Source of the DNA: Hamiltosporidium magnivora
Taxonomy: Eukaryota; Microsporidia; Dubosqiidae
Length of the DNA: 12,780 bases
Direction of reading: 5' to 3'
Assembly: GCA_004325065.1 (NCBI GenBank)
Contig: PITI01000417.1
Span: 1 to 12,780, forward strand
The translations under genes and the position numbers were made by a program. Shown one piece after another: positions 1-10,789 of this stretch (positions are counted from its first letter, which is position 1; each line of letters starts with the position of its first letter). The notes below the pieces were generated by a model that saw nothing but the letters and a program-made list of their open reading frames with translations, did no database searches and was not told where the DNA came from.

Positions 1-72
1 TACGGCATAAAATTTTTTTTGTATAAATTGCCATTAAATTGATTGGTTTAAGAGGCACTAAAGAGCTACAGC

Positions 73-366
73 ATGTTCGGCAAAAATGCTGGGTTTTTTT
101 TCACAGGGAAAGAGAACTTCCGCAAGTTACAACAACGCATTGCATGTTACACCTACATGCACTTGCTTAGAGAACCTTTTCAAACTTTAAAACCTCGCCT
201 AATTACCGCGAAAAATGGGGGAAAAGCTATCCGTAGACGACCTCATATCATCGAATCTTTAGTTTACTTTCTAAAGAAATCAATGCTTCTCGTCTCCTGC
301 CTCTATATCCCACCCAAATACGCTAGGTATCTGAAAGCAGAATACTTAGCCGGGTTTATGAATTAA
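73..366 (+). CDS. Unidentified 97-codon open frame in a GC-rich patch
   Basis: I do not recognise this product. The frame starts at an ATG; the nearest in-frame stop upstream is at 49-51, so at most seven more codons could precede it, and it ends with TAA at 364-366. The predicted protein is basic, with an Arg/Lys-rich middle (an IRRRPH segment near residue 53) and aromatic residues throughout. It has no clear membrane segment, signal peptide or known motif. What makes it worth listing is composition: 61-360 is about 41% G+C by hand count, against about 20% in the next 60 bases, and the drop falls almost exactly at the stop codon. The same G+C level appears in the retroelement tail at the right edge, so a transposon fragment is one explanation. 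A frame of this length could still arise by chance in 41% G+C DNA. No C-rich signal or TATA-like element stands out before the ATG, only a long T run near 13-20. Confidence 0.3.
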   Translation: MFGKNAGFFFTGKENFRKLQQRIACYTYMHLLREPFQTLKPRLITAKNGGKAIRRRPHIIESLVYFLKKSMLLVSCLYIPPKYARYLKAEYLAGFMN

Positions 367-2200
367 GGAAAAAAACTATTCTGTTATTACAAGTCGAAAC
401 TGTAATTTGAAAAAATATTTTTATGGTAAGAACAATATTCTGAAACTAGCCTACAAGGAGATATAGAGCCATTTTAATGACTTTTACATATAATTATAAG
501 AGTTCGGTACAAATAAAATAATACCTAGTGAAAAATAATTTTCATATATCGGATGATTAGAAATTTGGGACTTAAAATTATACTTAGAAATTTTGTAAAC
601 CTAAACTTGCTTGCTTAAATTGTTTTAAAATAATAAAAATAAAATAATACTCGAAATACAAATCATTTGAAATTACTGAGCGAATTCTTAATAGATATTC
701 CTAATAAAATATTACAAAAACCCAAGGATATATACAAAATATAATTTTCATAATCTAAATTCGAGGAATGAAGTGATTTCAAAAAAAATATTCTTGTAAA
801 CCAAGAAAGTAGACAGTGAAATGAAATTCAACAAGTAGAACTAAAACAATTCAGGTTTACCCCGTAGAACATTGTTCACAGTTAGCAAAGAAGCATTCGA
901 GTCACTTTAAAATTTGCTGCTACATACATGTGTGAAATAAGGTTACCCTTACTTCAATACATTTTAATTCATGCAGAAATCATGTGAATGCAAGTGATTT
1001 CTTGGCGAATCTCCTTTATAAATAGCCTCATTTTACAAAATTATAATAAACAAACATAAACGATCTTCTGATTGATAATAAAGATATTTCTACGCATTTG
1101 AAATCTAAAATATATACAATTTTTTGAATTTACAACAAATTTGCAAAAAAATCAGTTTTTGTTTTAAACCTTGAAAATTTAAAGCACTTTTTCATTGAGT
1201 TGCAGAAAACTATTTTCAGATCGAAACACAAGCGGGTCATTTAAATGGTAAAGAAACACTGTGTTGATAAAATATAAAAATATCTGTTCTCCAACATCTT
1301 AATTAAAGCTGTATATGAGATTATTTATTCCATCACGAAATTCTTTTCAAAAAGCTTAAGTGTAGGCCGTGTGGACCCAAAATTGACATTTAAAAATAAT
1401 TATTTTTGAAAATTTGTAATGCATACGAGCAAAGTTATGAATATGCATTTATTATTTGCTTTGTATTAAAAAACCAAACAAGCAAAAAAAATATTTTCAA
1501 ATATTAAACAAAGAAGTCATAAATATTCTTATCTAGATACATATTTCAAATACATTCCACATTCACAGAAATATGAATCAGAGATTTAGATTTAATTTAA
1601 TTGCTCTCTTTCCTTCGAACAATTTTTTTAGATTTTCTTGTTAAAAATTTATTTTTTAAGAACAGGCTTTTTCTAGAACAATTGAACTTGAGAACATTTA
1701 AGTAGAAAACTTATAGATGTCTAAACGGCTAGACATATATGATATAATCAAGAATTAAAACAAATGATCCTTAAAGCTATCCAAATTTACCTTCCAAACA
1801 AACAGATATAAAATTGATGCAAAAATGCAAGTAGATCGTGATAAAATTGCATTTAGTGGCCTAGCTCAAGGTTTTTGCTTCTTCTGATCTTTATTTATAT
1901 ATGAAAAGAGGCTAAATAACAATACTATTAAGAATATATATAGCTATAGCTAAAAGGTAATTTTTAAGTCACAAAAAACTCAAAGTTTTACATCTTATTG
2001 GTTTTAATTTCGCAGTTCGATTTTAATAAAAGATCAGTCATTATAGATTAAGAAAATAAGATAAATGATATTTTAACCCATATGAGGATCTTAGCCATAT
2101 AAGTAACAAAATACGATTTTATTTAAACTTTTTATTGAAAAATTTTATTCAAATATTTTAAATAAATTTTGTACTTTTGTCTTACACTAGCAACTCTGAA
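367..2200. other. AT-rich gene desert, nothing supported
   Basis: About 1.8 kb of very AT-rich DNA, with A more frequent than T on the + strand. No open frame long enough to stand out from chance was seen, and no tRNA or rRNA signature. A short GC-raised stretch near 845-1020 reads on the + strand as codon runs broken by four stops, about what chance predicts, so I do not call it a gene. Confidence 0.6.
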
Positions 2201-2219
2201 AAATTGGGTATATTTTTTT

Positions 2220-3353
2220 GTCTACAAGATTTATAGCAGGATACCAGGGAGATAATTCTATCAACTGAAGTTAATTTATCTATCAGATGAATAACTAGAA
2301 TAAAACATAGCCCAGCAGATTAAAATCGTGTGTCTTTTCGGTTATTTTTGCAAATAAGAAAAATACTAAAATAAACAAGGAGCAAAGCTATAATAAACCA
2401 AAAATTATGGAATAAACAAGGCAAAAACATACATAAAGAGGCAAACGCCGAACAAATTTCTCAAAAACAAACTAGCATTTTTAAAATACCTGATGTCAAA
2501 ATTGTTTAGGGAATTATAAGCGCTGGAATAGAACCATATCAGATTCGTAAGAAAAAATACGAACAAATATGTCTTGAATCGTTTGACCAGTGTTTTTCAA
2601 TTATTCCGCCAACTCTTTAAACATACCAATTATTTCGTGATATTTATGGCATATCGTGGAAATACCCTATCTTTTTAAGAAATGATGCAAATTAAAATAG
2701 AAATCGATAAGATCTCAACGTTACGAATTTTATTCAATTCTTTTGAATTTATGTAAAAATTAAAAGCCTGAATATATTCCTCTGTTCTTTAACGAGTATT
2801 TATTAGAAACTACAAGATTTGCTTAAAAATTATAAACCGATGACAATCTGGAGTGCATCTGTTCTTTTGTTACGGAATTTCTATATTGGTAAGATTTTAG
2901 GTCGGTAAATAGAATATCAAGGCATACTAACACCAAGGGCGGTTCAAAGAAGTAAATTAAGCAAATGTAAAGAAAATTGTCAAGGTATTATTCAACTTTA
3001 AATAAACCAAGGTTTACTTCATGAAAAAAAATCTATTTCCATCTAAGCATCGAAAGTCGTCTGTTGGCGTGCAAACCAATACAAGCATCTAAAGAAAATG
3101 GGTATTTTAAATTTTTTAGGAAGTTAATCAAACTGAAAATAAAGAAATATTAGAAATTCTAGATGAAAAATCGGGTATTCAATATAATCCAGAATTCACT
3201 AAAAAAAATAACACTATGCCAATAGATAGAAACTTCAGAAACTGGTTTTATTTTAGTACTGAAAGAATTACTCTTGGTTGCAGGATGACTTCTATAGGAA
3301 TAATAGAAGATTCTGGAGGCACCAGACTGTCGTATTTAATCCAAAAGACATAA
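2220..3353 (+). pseudogene. Possible degenerate coding island, identity unknown
   Basis: This stretch has patches of raised G+C, and by hand count two forward frames contain fewer stops than I would expect at this composition: about 13 in 321 codons for the frame through 2162-3125, and about 15 in 318 for the frame through 2397-3353. The longest uninterrupted run is 3120-3350, 77 codons ending in TAA at 3351, with an internal ATG at 3216. Because more than one frame looks equally plausible, I cannot name a true frame or a family. An 88-codon minus-strand open frame at 3248-3514 overlaps the region; runs of 77-88 codons are near the longest expected by chance in a window like this. The reading I favour is old, mutated mobile or gene DNA on the + strand, but plain AT-rich noise is a serious alternative. 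Confidence 0.2.
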
Positions 3354-3540
3354 TACTTGTTTGAAGATTTTTTTGATGAAGATATTATGACATAAAGCAA
3401 TGAATGAATACAGTTATAAATAGGAAGTTGCGTGGCAAAGATAGTAAAATTTCTGGCATAGTTAGAACATTTACAAAGAAAAAGCCGGTATTTTGAAATT
3501 GGCAGTAAAAACAAACCAAAAGGGCTTTCAAAACTATTTT

Positions 3541-5255
3541 ATGTTATTTATTACGTTCATTTTTCACATTCATTGTTTTCTATTTTTGCATTTTTTTTCT
3601 TTTTATTGTATCTAGTTAAAATTATTTTATTCGGATTAATTCAAATCTGGTAAAACAAGAATTGATTATGATCTATTATTTTTACAATTAAAATCGTATA
3701 TATGCAATATCCGAGATTCTATTAGACAAGAAAAGGTATTTAATATTAAATTAAAATATGACGATTGATAAGGCGATCAAATAGGCGTTTCAAACCGCAA
3801 AATATTTATGAGATAAATTACATGCGATAAAAAAATATGCTTTTTTCTTGTTTTACTGGCCTTTCGTGATATATATAACCACGCCAGTCTTTCTACTCGG
3901 CATCTAATTCGATTCACCGATAAAGCTACTAGAAAGTTACAAATAATGTTATAACGGTTTATAAAGCTATCACACTAGAAAAAATAAACCTAAAGAAGTC
4001 TCAAATTTAGATTTGATATGATTAGACTTCATTTCAAAAAAAGTATTATATTGCAAAATTTCTGTTAAGTCAAGATCAATCTGTAATTTTTACAGTGTAA
4101 TTACAACCAGTAACTTCGTCGGAGTACAAATGAGTCTGATTTGCGGTTCTAAGCTCGGATAAAAGAGGAGTGTTGAACATGGGACTAACACTCTTATCTC
4201 AAAAAACTATATTGCTACCAACCGAAACAATATAATATAAATTAGAAAAATCGTTAAAGAGGCTCGAGCTTTTTGAGACCTTTGGTGGCCTATATTATTA
4301 TAAGTAGTAATAACATTCATTATAATGTCTTATAACCAGTAGAAGTTATTATTTGATAGTGATTATGCCAAAATATCATTGTCTTCGAAATTTTAGTGTT
4401 AAATTAAAAAATATTTCTGCAGAAATATACAAATTTTTACTTTAAAACATTTAAATATATCCATTTATTATTTACGAGTTCATAATTATACCTTTTTTCT
4501 TATTATCGTTGATATTTTATGTTGAATCATTTCTAGTTGTTTTACGACAAATAAATTCTACCAATACATGCCAAATTCCCAAGCTCTAGAGTTTATTTAT
4601 TATATTTTTTAACCAAAAAAGGTAGCTCTGGTTATATCTTATTCGCTATACTTGTAAAATACATTCCGGTAAAAATACATTGTTTAGATATCACTGTTAA
4701 ATTTTATATTCCGTAAAATTAAAAATTTAGAGACTAACGAAAAAAGAACAATCGTGATTTCTATATATGAAATAGGCTTTTTTGGTTTCTTTATCCTAAC
4801 AAAGATATATTGCAAATTTTTAAACCATTAATTTTGCTTATATTTACTTAAAAAGAATTCAAATATTTAATAGAAAAAAAAATACGCAAGCTCTAGTAAT
4901 ATAAGTATCAGCTTCATAATATCTTAGCATATGTTACAATCTTTACATTTAAATATTTCGAGAAGCCATAAAAATCCGTCCTTTTAATTTTATACTAATT
5001 TAAAGTCATCAAAATCTAATGGAATTCTCTTTTACATAAACCAATTATTTTAAGAAAATATATTTTCGTTCAATCTTTTTGTAATAAATTAATTAATGCA
5101 ATTTATAGCAATCATTAATTTAAGCTTGTACATTTAAATTCATTATATAATATTACAACTATATACAAAATTCATTTCAATCATTCTTTTTAATCCGATT
5201 TATTACAGAATTTTTTTTTATTTTTATCTTTTGATTAATAGCAAGATTAATTAAT
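3541..5255. other. AT-rich intergenic DNA upstream of the protease gene
   Basis: No gene is supported here. The stretch includes a slightly GC-richer island at about 4090-4290 that reads in two + frames as broken codon runs, and it becomes extremely AT-rich with long T and A runs over 4380-5255. An in-frame stop (5255-5257) upstream of the protease start limits how far that gene could extend to the left. Confidence 0.6.
4168..4193. repeat. Short inverted repeat (7-bp stem, 12-base loop)
   Basis: GAGTGTT at 4168-4174 pairs with AACACTC at 4187-4193. One G-T and one A-T pair can be added outside the stem. It lies in the GC-raised island at 4090-4290. There is no T-run typical of a terminator directly after it and no neighbouring gene to regulate, so it may be a chance hairpin. 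Confidence 0.25.
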
Positions 5256-5271
5256 AATTTGATTTTTTCAT

Positions 5272-5301
5272 TATAAATAAAACTAATAAACCATCTACCC
5301 C
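5272..5301 (+). promoter_or_regulatory. Putative promoter: TATA-like element and CCCC initiation signal
   Basis: TATAAATA lies at 5272-5279, about 26-34 bases before the protease ATG, and CCCC at 5298-5301 ends four bases before it. C-rich or G-rich triplets just upstream of the start codon have been described as transcription-initiation signals in microsporidia, with very short leaders. The run of C is conspicuous because the preceding 300 bases are almost entirely A and T. Use as a promoter is inferred from this pattern and position. Confidence 0.5.
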
Positions 5302-5305
5302 TAAA

Positions 5306-6553
5306 ATGGTTAAAAAATGGCGATTTAATTATTTATTATATCCTATTATAATAATATTTATCAGTTTAATGAGTTATGAATGGATTCAAACATATAAATA
5401 TTCAAATCAATTGCACGAATATAAAAATTTATTTGAGAATAATAAATATTTAATATCGCATATTGAAGAAGATACTGAAGATTTTTTTAAGTCTCAAAAG
5501 AAAGCATCTCTTAAGAAAATAAATTTCATTCAGATGGCGATTTGCATTTTTTTTATGAAATTTTTATTTGTTCTATCGTTTCTTAATAAAAGCTTGAGAA
5601 AAAAAGTTGAAAATTTTAATGAAAAATATAAACTTTTTAGATGTTCATTTCAAAGTTTTACATCAGAAGACCTGAATATACTCCTTAAATACAGTATTGT
5701 CAATACATTTTTTAATATATTTTTAGAAATACTATTCAATATGAACCGAAACGACAAAATCAATTTTTTTCTTTTAATACTCCACATTATTTTCAATATA
5801 TTAGGGCAATATGTTCTCCTGATAACATTAAATGCAATTCTAGTAAAATTCGGTAAGAAAGTTTTTATTTTTGCCCTTATTATTCTGGTATTATTAATTT
5901 CACCGATACATATAAATTTTTTTGAGAATACTCAAATTTTTGAATTTAGAAATATTGATATCCATTTACTGGATAAGAAAATTCAAAATTTGATAGTTTC
6001 GATGGGAATGGAAACAAATATTTATCAAGAAGTAAATCCTGGGGAAACTTCAAATGCATTTACGATACTTGGATTTACACCCTGTAAAATATATTTGTTG
6101 GGCAGGCGTATATTGGAAAATAAATATATTTCAGGTACAATAGCTCATGAATTGGGACATATAAAGATCGGATTAAAATATAGATTTTTAGATTGGTTTT
6201 GCAGTCGATTATTAAAAGGCATCATGTACCTTTTTATATACTTCCATCTAACAACAAAAATAAAATCGGAAAAAACATCCAAAATGATTATATTTGTCAT
6301 ATTAGTAATGATATATAATAATTTTTTTAAATATTCATTTGTTTTCTTATCTGTTTTAATACAACATTTAGAAGAATTCAAAGCAGATTCGTTTGCACAT
6401 TCTGAGGGATTCGGGATCAGCCTTATCAGGGTATTGTGCATGATTAATTCATCAAATTGGCCTTTATATAATTCTAAGATATTTAGCATGTTTTTTATGA
6501 GCCATCCTACTTTGTTTGAAAGAATTGAAAATATCGAAAGAACTAATAGCTAA
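5306..6553 (+). CDS. STE24: CAAX prenyl protease 1 homologue (Ste24, peptidase family M48)
   Basis: A 415-residue, multi-pass membrane zinc metalloprotease. In the family, the enzyme sits in the endoplasmic reticulum and inner nuclear membrane, removes the last three residues of prenylated CAAX proteins, and in yeast also trims a-factor and helps clear blocked translocons. The zinc site is complete: HELGH at 281-285 (H281, E282, H285) and the third ligand E357 in an EEFKAD block at 356-361. Two further Ste24 signatures are present: SNAF at 249-252, the family's Asn-Ala-aromatic element, and SHPTLFERI at 399-407. Hydrophobic segments lie near 8-24, 76-93, 152-180, 186-204, 303-316, 327-337 and 341-353, fitting the seven-pass fold. 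Human and yeast enzymes are about 475 and 453 residues, so this copy is compact; the link between SNAF and HELGH is short, and the usual Trp after HELGH is Ile. The start is the first ATG after an in-frame stop at 5255-5257. No intron is seen. Its natural substrates in this organism are unknown. Confidence 0.93.
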   Translation: MVKKWRFNYLLYPIIIIFISLMSYEWIQTYKYSNQLHEYKNLFENNKYLISHIEEDTEDFFKSQKKASLKKINFIQMAICIFFMKFLFVLSFLNKSLRKKVENFNEKYKLFRCSFQSFTSEDLNILLKYSIVNTFFNIFLEILFNMNRNDKINFFLLILHIIFNILGQYVLLITLNAILVKFGKKVFIFALIILVLLISPIHINFFENTQIFEFRNIDIHLLDKKIQNLIVSMGMETNIYQEVNPGETSNAFTILGFTPCKIYLLGRRILENKYISGTIAHELGHIKIGLKYRFLDWFCSRLLKGIMYLFIYFHLTTKIKSEKTSKMIIFVILVMIYNNFFKYSFVFLSVLIQHLEEFKADSFAHSEGFGISLIRVLCMINSSNWPLYNSKIFSMFFMSHPTLFERIENIERTNS

Positions 6554-6568
6554 ACATGGAAGGTGTTT

Positions 6569-6574
6569 ATTAAA
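6569..6574 (+). terminator. Possible polyadenylation hexamer (ATTAAA)
   Basis: ATTAAA begins 16 bases after the protease stop codon. It is the common variant of AATAAA and is well placed for a short 3' untranslated region, but in DNA this AT-rich such a hexamer is expected often by chance. Confidence 0.25.
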
Positions 6575-9500
6575 TCGCACTCATTTATAACAAAAGATTG
6601 AATTAAGGGTAGTTTATAACCCGTTTTTCTTCGATTGATCCTCTTATTTTGTTTATTTTATACATTCAAGTTTTACATTTTATATGCTTATTATGCAATA
6701 GTTACAATTTTTCATATCTCGATTTAAGTACATTCTTCACTTTTTTGTTTCTTCTCACCGTGTTTATACTTGATCAGTATGCGAATTTGAGAATCGTTGT
6801 TTGAGCATTTGTTGTACTTTTTCATAAGCCCTTTTTAGCTTATGTCATAGTTTGGATTTAAATTCAATTTACGTGTCGTACAAAAAATTTTCCGACTTTC
6901 TTTTTAATTACTATGAGTTTTTAAATACCTTTAATGTGTGATACTTGGTGCCTTCAAGAGTAAATATTATACTTTCTACGAAAATAATGCAACATGTTCG
7001 AAAAAAATTATAAAGCAAAAGTAAACGAAGAATCAAATTATTGGTTAACTTATCGCTTTTCATCAATTTTTCTATTTAAAGTTTCTGATAGAATTTTGGG
7101 CAGTAATTACAAAATGAGTGTAAAAAATTCTATTTTCGTGTTTAAAATAAATATTTCTCATAAATTATTACTACGGATTTTATATAACTCTTTATCTTGA
7201 GTTTCTTTTCTATTACATATTTGTTTACAAGGATTCATGAAAAATATGACAGTTTATCTCTTTTATAGACTTGAATTTTATAATATTTTAATGAGTTATC
7301 TTCTCAATAGCTAAAGTTAAAAGAAACTGGAATATGTAAGTAGAAAAAAGCCTCGTTTGTAATAAGTAATAAAATTATTTTTAAGACGGTTTTCACAATT
7401 AGTCTACTAATTCTCTGCCGATTTCTTAGTTTTGATATTTGAGCTATTAGTTTGATATAACTTACTTTTCCATTCTGATGTACGGCACCTTCTGATCATT
7501 GTAGATTTTTGCATCTTTTACATGCATTTTAGAGGAATATATGACGTGATTACTAGTTCTAGCTAATGTGACCTCTAATATATTTCCTAGATTCATTTTT
7601 TAATGTACAAATTCTCAAAGTTTATAACTTTTTGGGATATTTTTTCTCTTACTTATTTTATTTTTCTGTATTGAATTGAGATGAAGCCTCTGAACGATCC
7701 GAATCAGTTTTATTAAATTCCAGATAAGAAATTAATAAATAAAACATTGATTTTGCACCCAAATACAGTAAATAACTTCTTTAATCTGAAAATAAATTCA
7801 GTGCCACGTATTTTCTTTCCTTCTATATTCGCTATTTTTATTTGTCTACATATAATATGAACAATAATTAAGGAAATCGTCTGTTTGAAAGTTTGTAATA
7901 TATTGCATTAGATGTTTGTCACTTGTTATAATAATTTCTTCGTGTTTAGCCCATTTGACTATGGTTTTTACTATTTTTATTAGTGGCTTTCCTTTCTCCT
8001 GCTGAGATAAACCATCTGATATAGTTATATGTTTTTGCTCTTTCGCAATGACTAAAAAACCGGAATTTACGCTATTCTATGGAAGCTATTTATAAGATCT
8101 CCGTATATAATTTTTATTTCATAACCTTAAATTTCTGGTTGAATACGAGTCTATTTTTTTCGTTATAGCCGACTTTCCACTATTAAAATACAAAGCTAAT
8201 CTCGCGAAGAAAATTTAATTATCTGGGAAAGGCGTACTGTTATTTATTGGTAACTTCTTATTACCAATTACTTCTGGGCTAAGAACTTCTTAAATCTACA
8301 ATAAAATTGTTAAATTAAATCTCACGAATTTTCTTTCTATTGTTAGTCGACTAGTTGTTTCAAGTCTAGAGATAGATTGTTTGTTGATTTTTAGGCTTAT
8401 GCTTAAAATTTAATTTAAACAAGAAAATTATATTTAAGATAAATGTCAATAGATCATCTGGTTTTCTATCTAAATATGGTTCAAAATATAATTCAAAGTA
8501 TGAAGCTGAATTGCCTGAGGCTTCATTAGTCCTTTTATTTTGGGTATTTAACTTCTTTTTGCTCTCTCTCAAGTATTAGTAAGTATTTTATGGCTTTTTA
8601 GCCCAACTAAAGATAATTTTATCTGAAAAGCATTCGTAAATTTTTATAGATCGAGATTTTATTAATATTTTTTTGGTCAGAAACTCGATTATTTGCTTAT
8701 TGAATAGAATAATTGGTAAATATAATCAACTTTGGGGCTCCTAGATCATATATTTATAAAAACATCTTTTAGAATTGCGCCCCGTCGCAACTTTTATAGG
8801 TATTTAGATCCCCATATATCCGAGTAACTTTCGGATCTGGCGCTAACCTATGCTAATTATATCAAATCTTCAAATTGAAAAAAAAAATATGAGTTAAAAT
8901 ATATCCGTAAGAAACGGAAGAGGATTTTTGGATAAATTATGTCATTTTTATGTCTAGAATTATGGATGTAGACTAATAATTTCTTTGTGATTAAAAAAGG
9001 TTGCGGATTTGAATTTCACAAATAAAACCCAGGAATATTGAAAGGTAATAAGCCAAAAATCAAATCGTATTTTTCTATTGCTTCTTAATTTCGTTTTTCA
9101 GAGCTTTTCATAAAATTTAAAGAATGGTTTTTGCCTATAACTGTAACAAAGGAAGTGATTTTTATAACTTCAAATTGAGTGTTTATTAATAATAATTTTC
9201 ATTCCACAACCACATGTTTTCGGTTATTTTCTTTTATTAAAGGTGTTTTAAAATTCAATTTATAGGTTTAGCGATATTTTAATTCACACATGAAATTTGG
9301 CTTTTCGTTTTAATTTTATCCGTCCAAAATTTCAAGTAATTCTGATTATATTCTCTTTTAAATCAGGATTGTTTGTGGCATTTCAATACTATTATTAAAG
9401 GCTATTTGTTCTTTGAAATTCAATAATTATTTGTAGCTAATTTAATTTAATGGTTTTTTGTTTAAAACAACCACCTTGGTGTCTTTAGGAGTATGTTTCG

Positions 9501-10780
9501 TTTATTCTAATCGGAATAAGATTTTATTTTGATTATACTGTGTAGGTCAGTCTAAAAGTAGAATATATTTATCCTTTGATCACCCCTCGTTTACTGTGCT
9601 TTTTTACTGTTATAATCACATTTGTCCGTTACCTTCAATATATAAAATATTATTAAATGAAATAGACCATTAATATTTTGTTTGTAGTACACAAGAAATA
9701 TATGTCTAGTCTTTATTATATATTCTTCAATATTAGTCTGTAATTCTAAAAAAAAACGAAGATGTTTTGTTTATTAATTGTTTCTGCATAAGCAAATTAT
9801 AAATACCAAAAGCCTGATCATATCCAAGCTTTTTTAGTAAGTTAAAAAATTTGCACCAGTTTATATGCAAAATCTTCATATAAAATGAAGATATATTCTA
9901 CAGTGATGCAGTGTTAAGCATCCAAACAGATACTGTAAATGATTTGCATAAATTAAGATTGTTTTAGTTGCGAGAAAAGAAGCTATTTATATTTAATGTT
10001 GATTTAAGCTCTTTTATCACACCTCTTGTTCCCTAATTAGCGCCTTTTCGTTCTTTTTATCTAATCTACCTTTACACATCTGAGTTTTTTTTATATCCAT
10101 AATTATTGGTGAGACACACAAATACCTTGCTATTTTTGAGTGTTTATTCGCTTGCAAAAATTTAATTTTATAATTCAATGATCTTTTTGAAACAGTAAAA
10201 TACAACTTTATCACTGTTTATAAAAACTCCGAAAATGAATACTTGTTTCTGTGATAGTTTATTCATTTCATAGTCATTAAGTCGCATTGAAAAGCGACAC
10301 ATAAAAACCCAAAACCTGTTTTAAAGAGTGAAAATGAGAAAGATGGTGTCCAAAAATATATACCAAGAATACTGTACTTCATAAATTAAATATTATAGGT
10401 AGGATGAAGACGGCAAAAATAAACGTAAATGAATCTTCAGATATCGGAGAATAAAATGAGGTAATTAAAAAATGAAAGAAATTATTTTTAAGGTAGTAAT
10501 ATGATACTAAATTGGTTTTTACTCTATTCCATTTATTTCATTCATAAAGTGAAGAAATCATAACAAAATTAAAAACCATCAGCTTGGCATTTAAAAGATA
10601 AAATTGGTGTAGACTTTGTTTTGGTATTTATTGGGATGAAAGCGACATTATTTTTTAAGGTGTAAGCTTGAAATTTGTAAACCAAGAAGAAAGTCTACTA
10701 AATGAAGAAAATATTTTTGAATTTAGGTTTCGGTTTTTACGTAATTAGATTGAAAGCCATAAATGAAGCTTTAGTTAATT
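6575..10780. other. T-rich gene desert, nothing supported
   Basis: Over 4 kb with no convincing gene. Until about 10.27 kb the + strand is clearly T-rich (for example 37 T against 11 A in 7621-7680); from there to 10780 it turns A- and G-rich. Open frames of 65-68 codons at 6994-7200 (+), 8366-8572 (-) and 10017-10214 (-), and a complete 44-codon frame at 7462-7596 (-), fall within the range chance produces here and show no motif. A small GC-raised spot at about 8730-8860 contains a 6-bp hairpin (ATCCGA/TCGGAT) but no recognisable product. No tRNA or rRNA signature was found. Confidence 0.6.
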
Positions 10781-10789
10781 GACTTTTAA

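Noticed and set aside
205..225. Ten-base match to the complement of the conserved small-subunit rRNA 530-loop region (AATTACCGCG)
   Set aside because: The flanking bases do not match rRNA on either side, so the match is chance.
3248..3514. 88-codon minus-strand open frame
   Set aside because: No motif, no upstream C-rich signal, and the length is near the longest run expected by chance at this base composition over six frames.
3840..3925. Possible tRNA, because TTCGATTC at about 3908 resembles a T-loop
   Set aside because: The flanking bases do not form a T-stem, and no acceptor or anticodon stem could be built.
6145..6489. 114-codon minus-strand open frame
   Set aside because: It lies wholly inside the protease gene on the opposite strand. 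The + frame carries all family motifs, so this is a shadow.
6823..6844. 7-bp hairpin CATAAGC/GCTTATG downstream of the protease gene
   Set aside because: It lies about 270 bases after the stop codon, and a stem of this size is common by chance in AT-rich DNA; there is no evidence of a terminator role.
6994..7200. 68-codon plus-strand open frame after the protease gene
   Set aside because: Composition is the usual Lys/Asn/Ile/Phe/Ser mixture of AT-rich noise, with no motif and no initiation signal before the ATG.
7462..7596. Complete 44-codon minus-strand frame with balanced composition
   Set aside because: Dozens of frames of this length are expected by chance in this window; nothing else supports it.
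8366..8572. 68-codon minus-strand open frame
   Set aside because: It has a slightly better amino-acid balance in the middle but no recognisable motif, and the length is within chance.
10017..10214. 65-codon minus-strand open frame
   Set aside because: Short, no motif and no start signal; expected by chance.
795..10699. Shared 14-base string TTGTAAACCAAGAA near 795 and 10675
   Set aside because: Matches of this length between distant points are expected several times by chance in DNA this AT-rich, and the flanks diverge.
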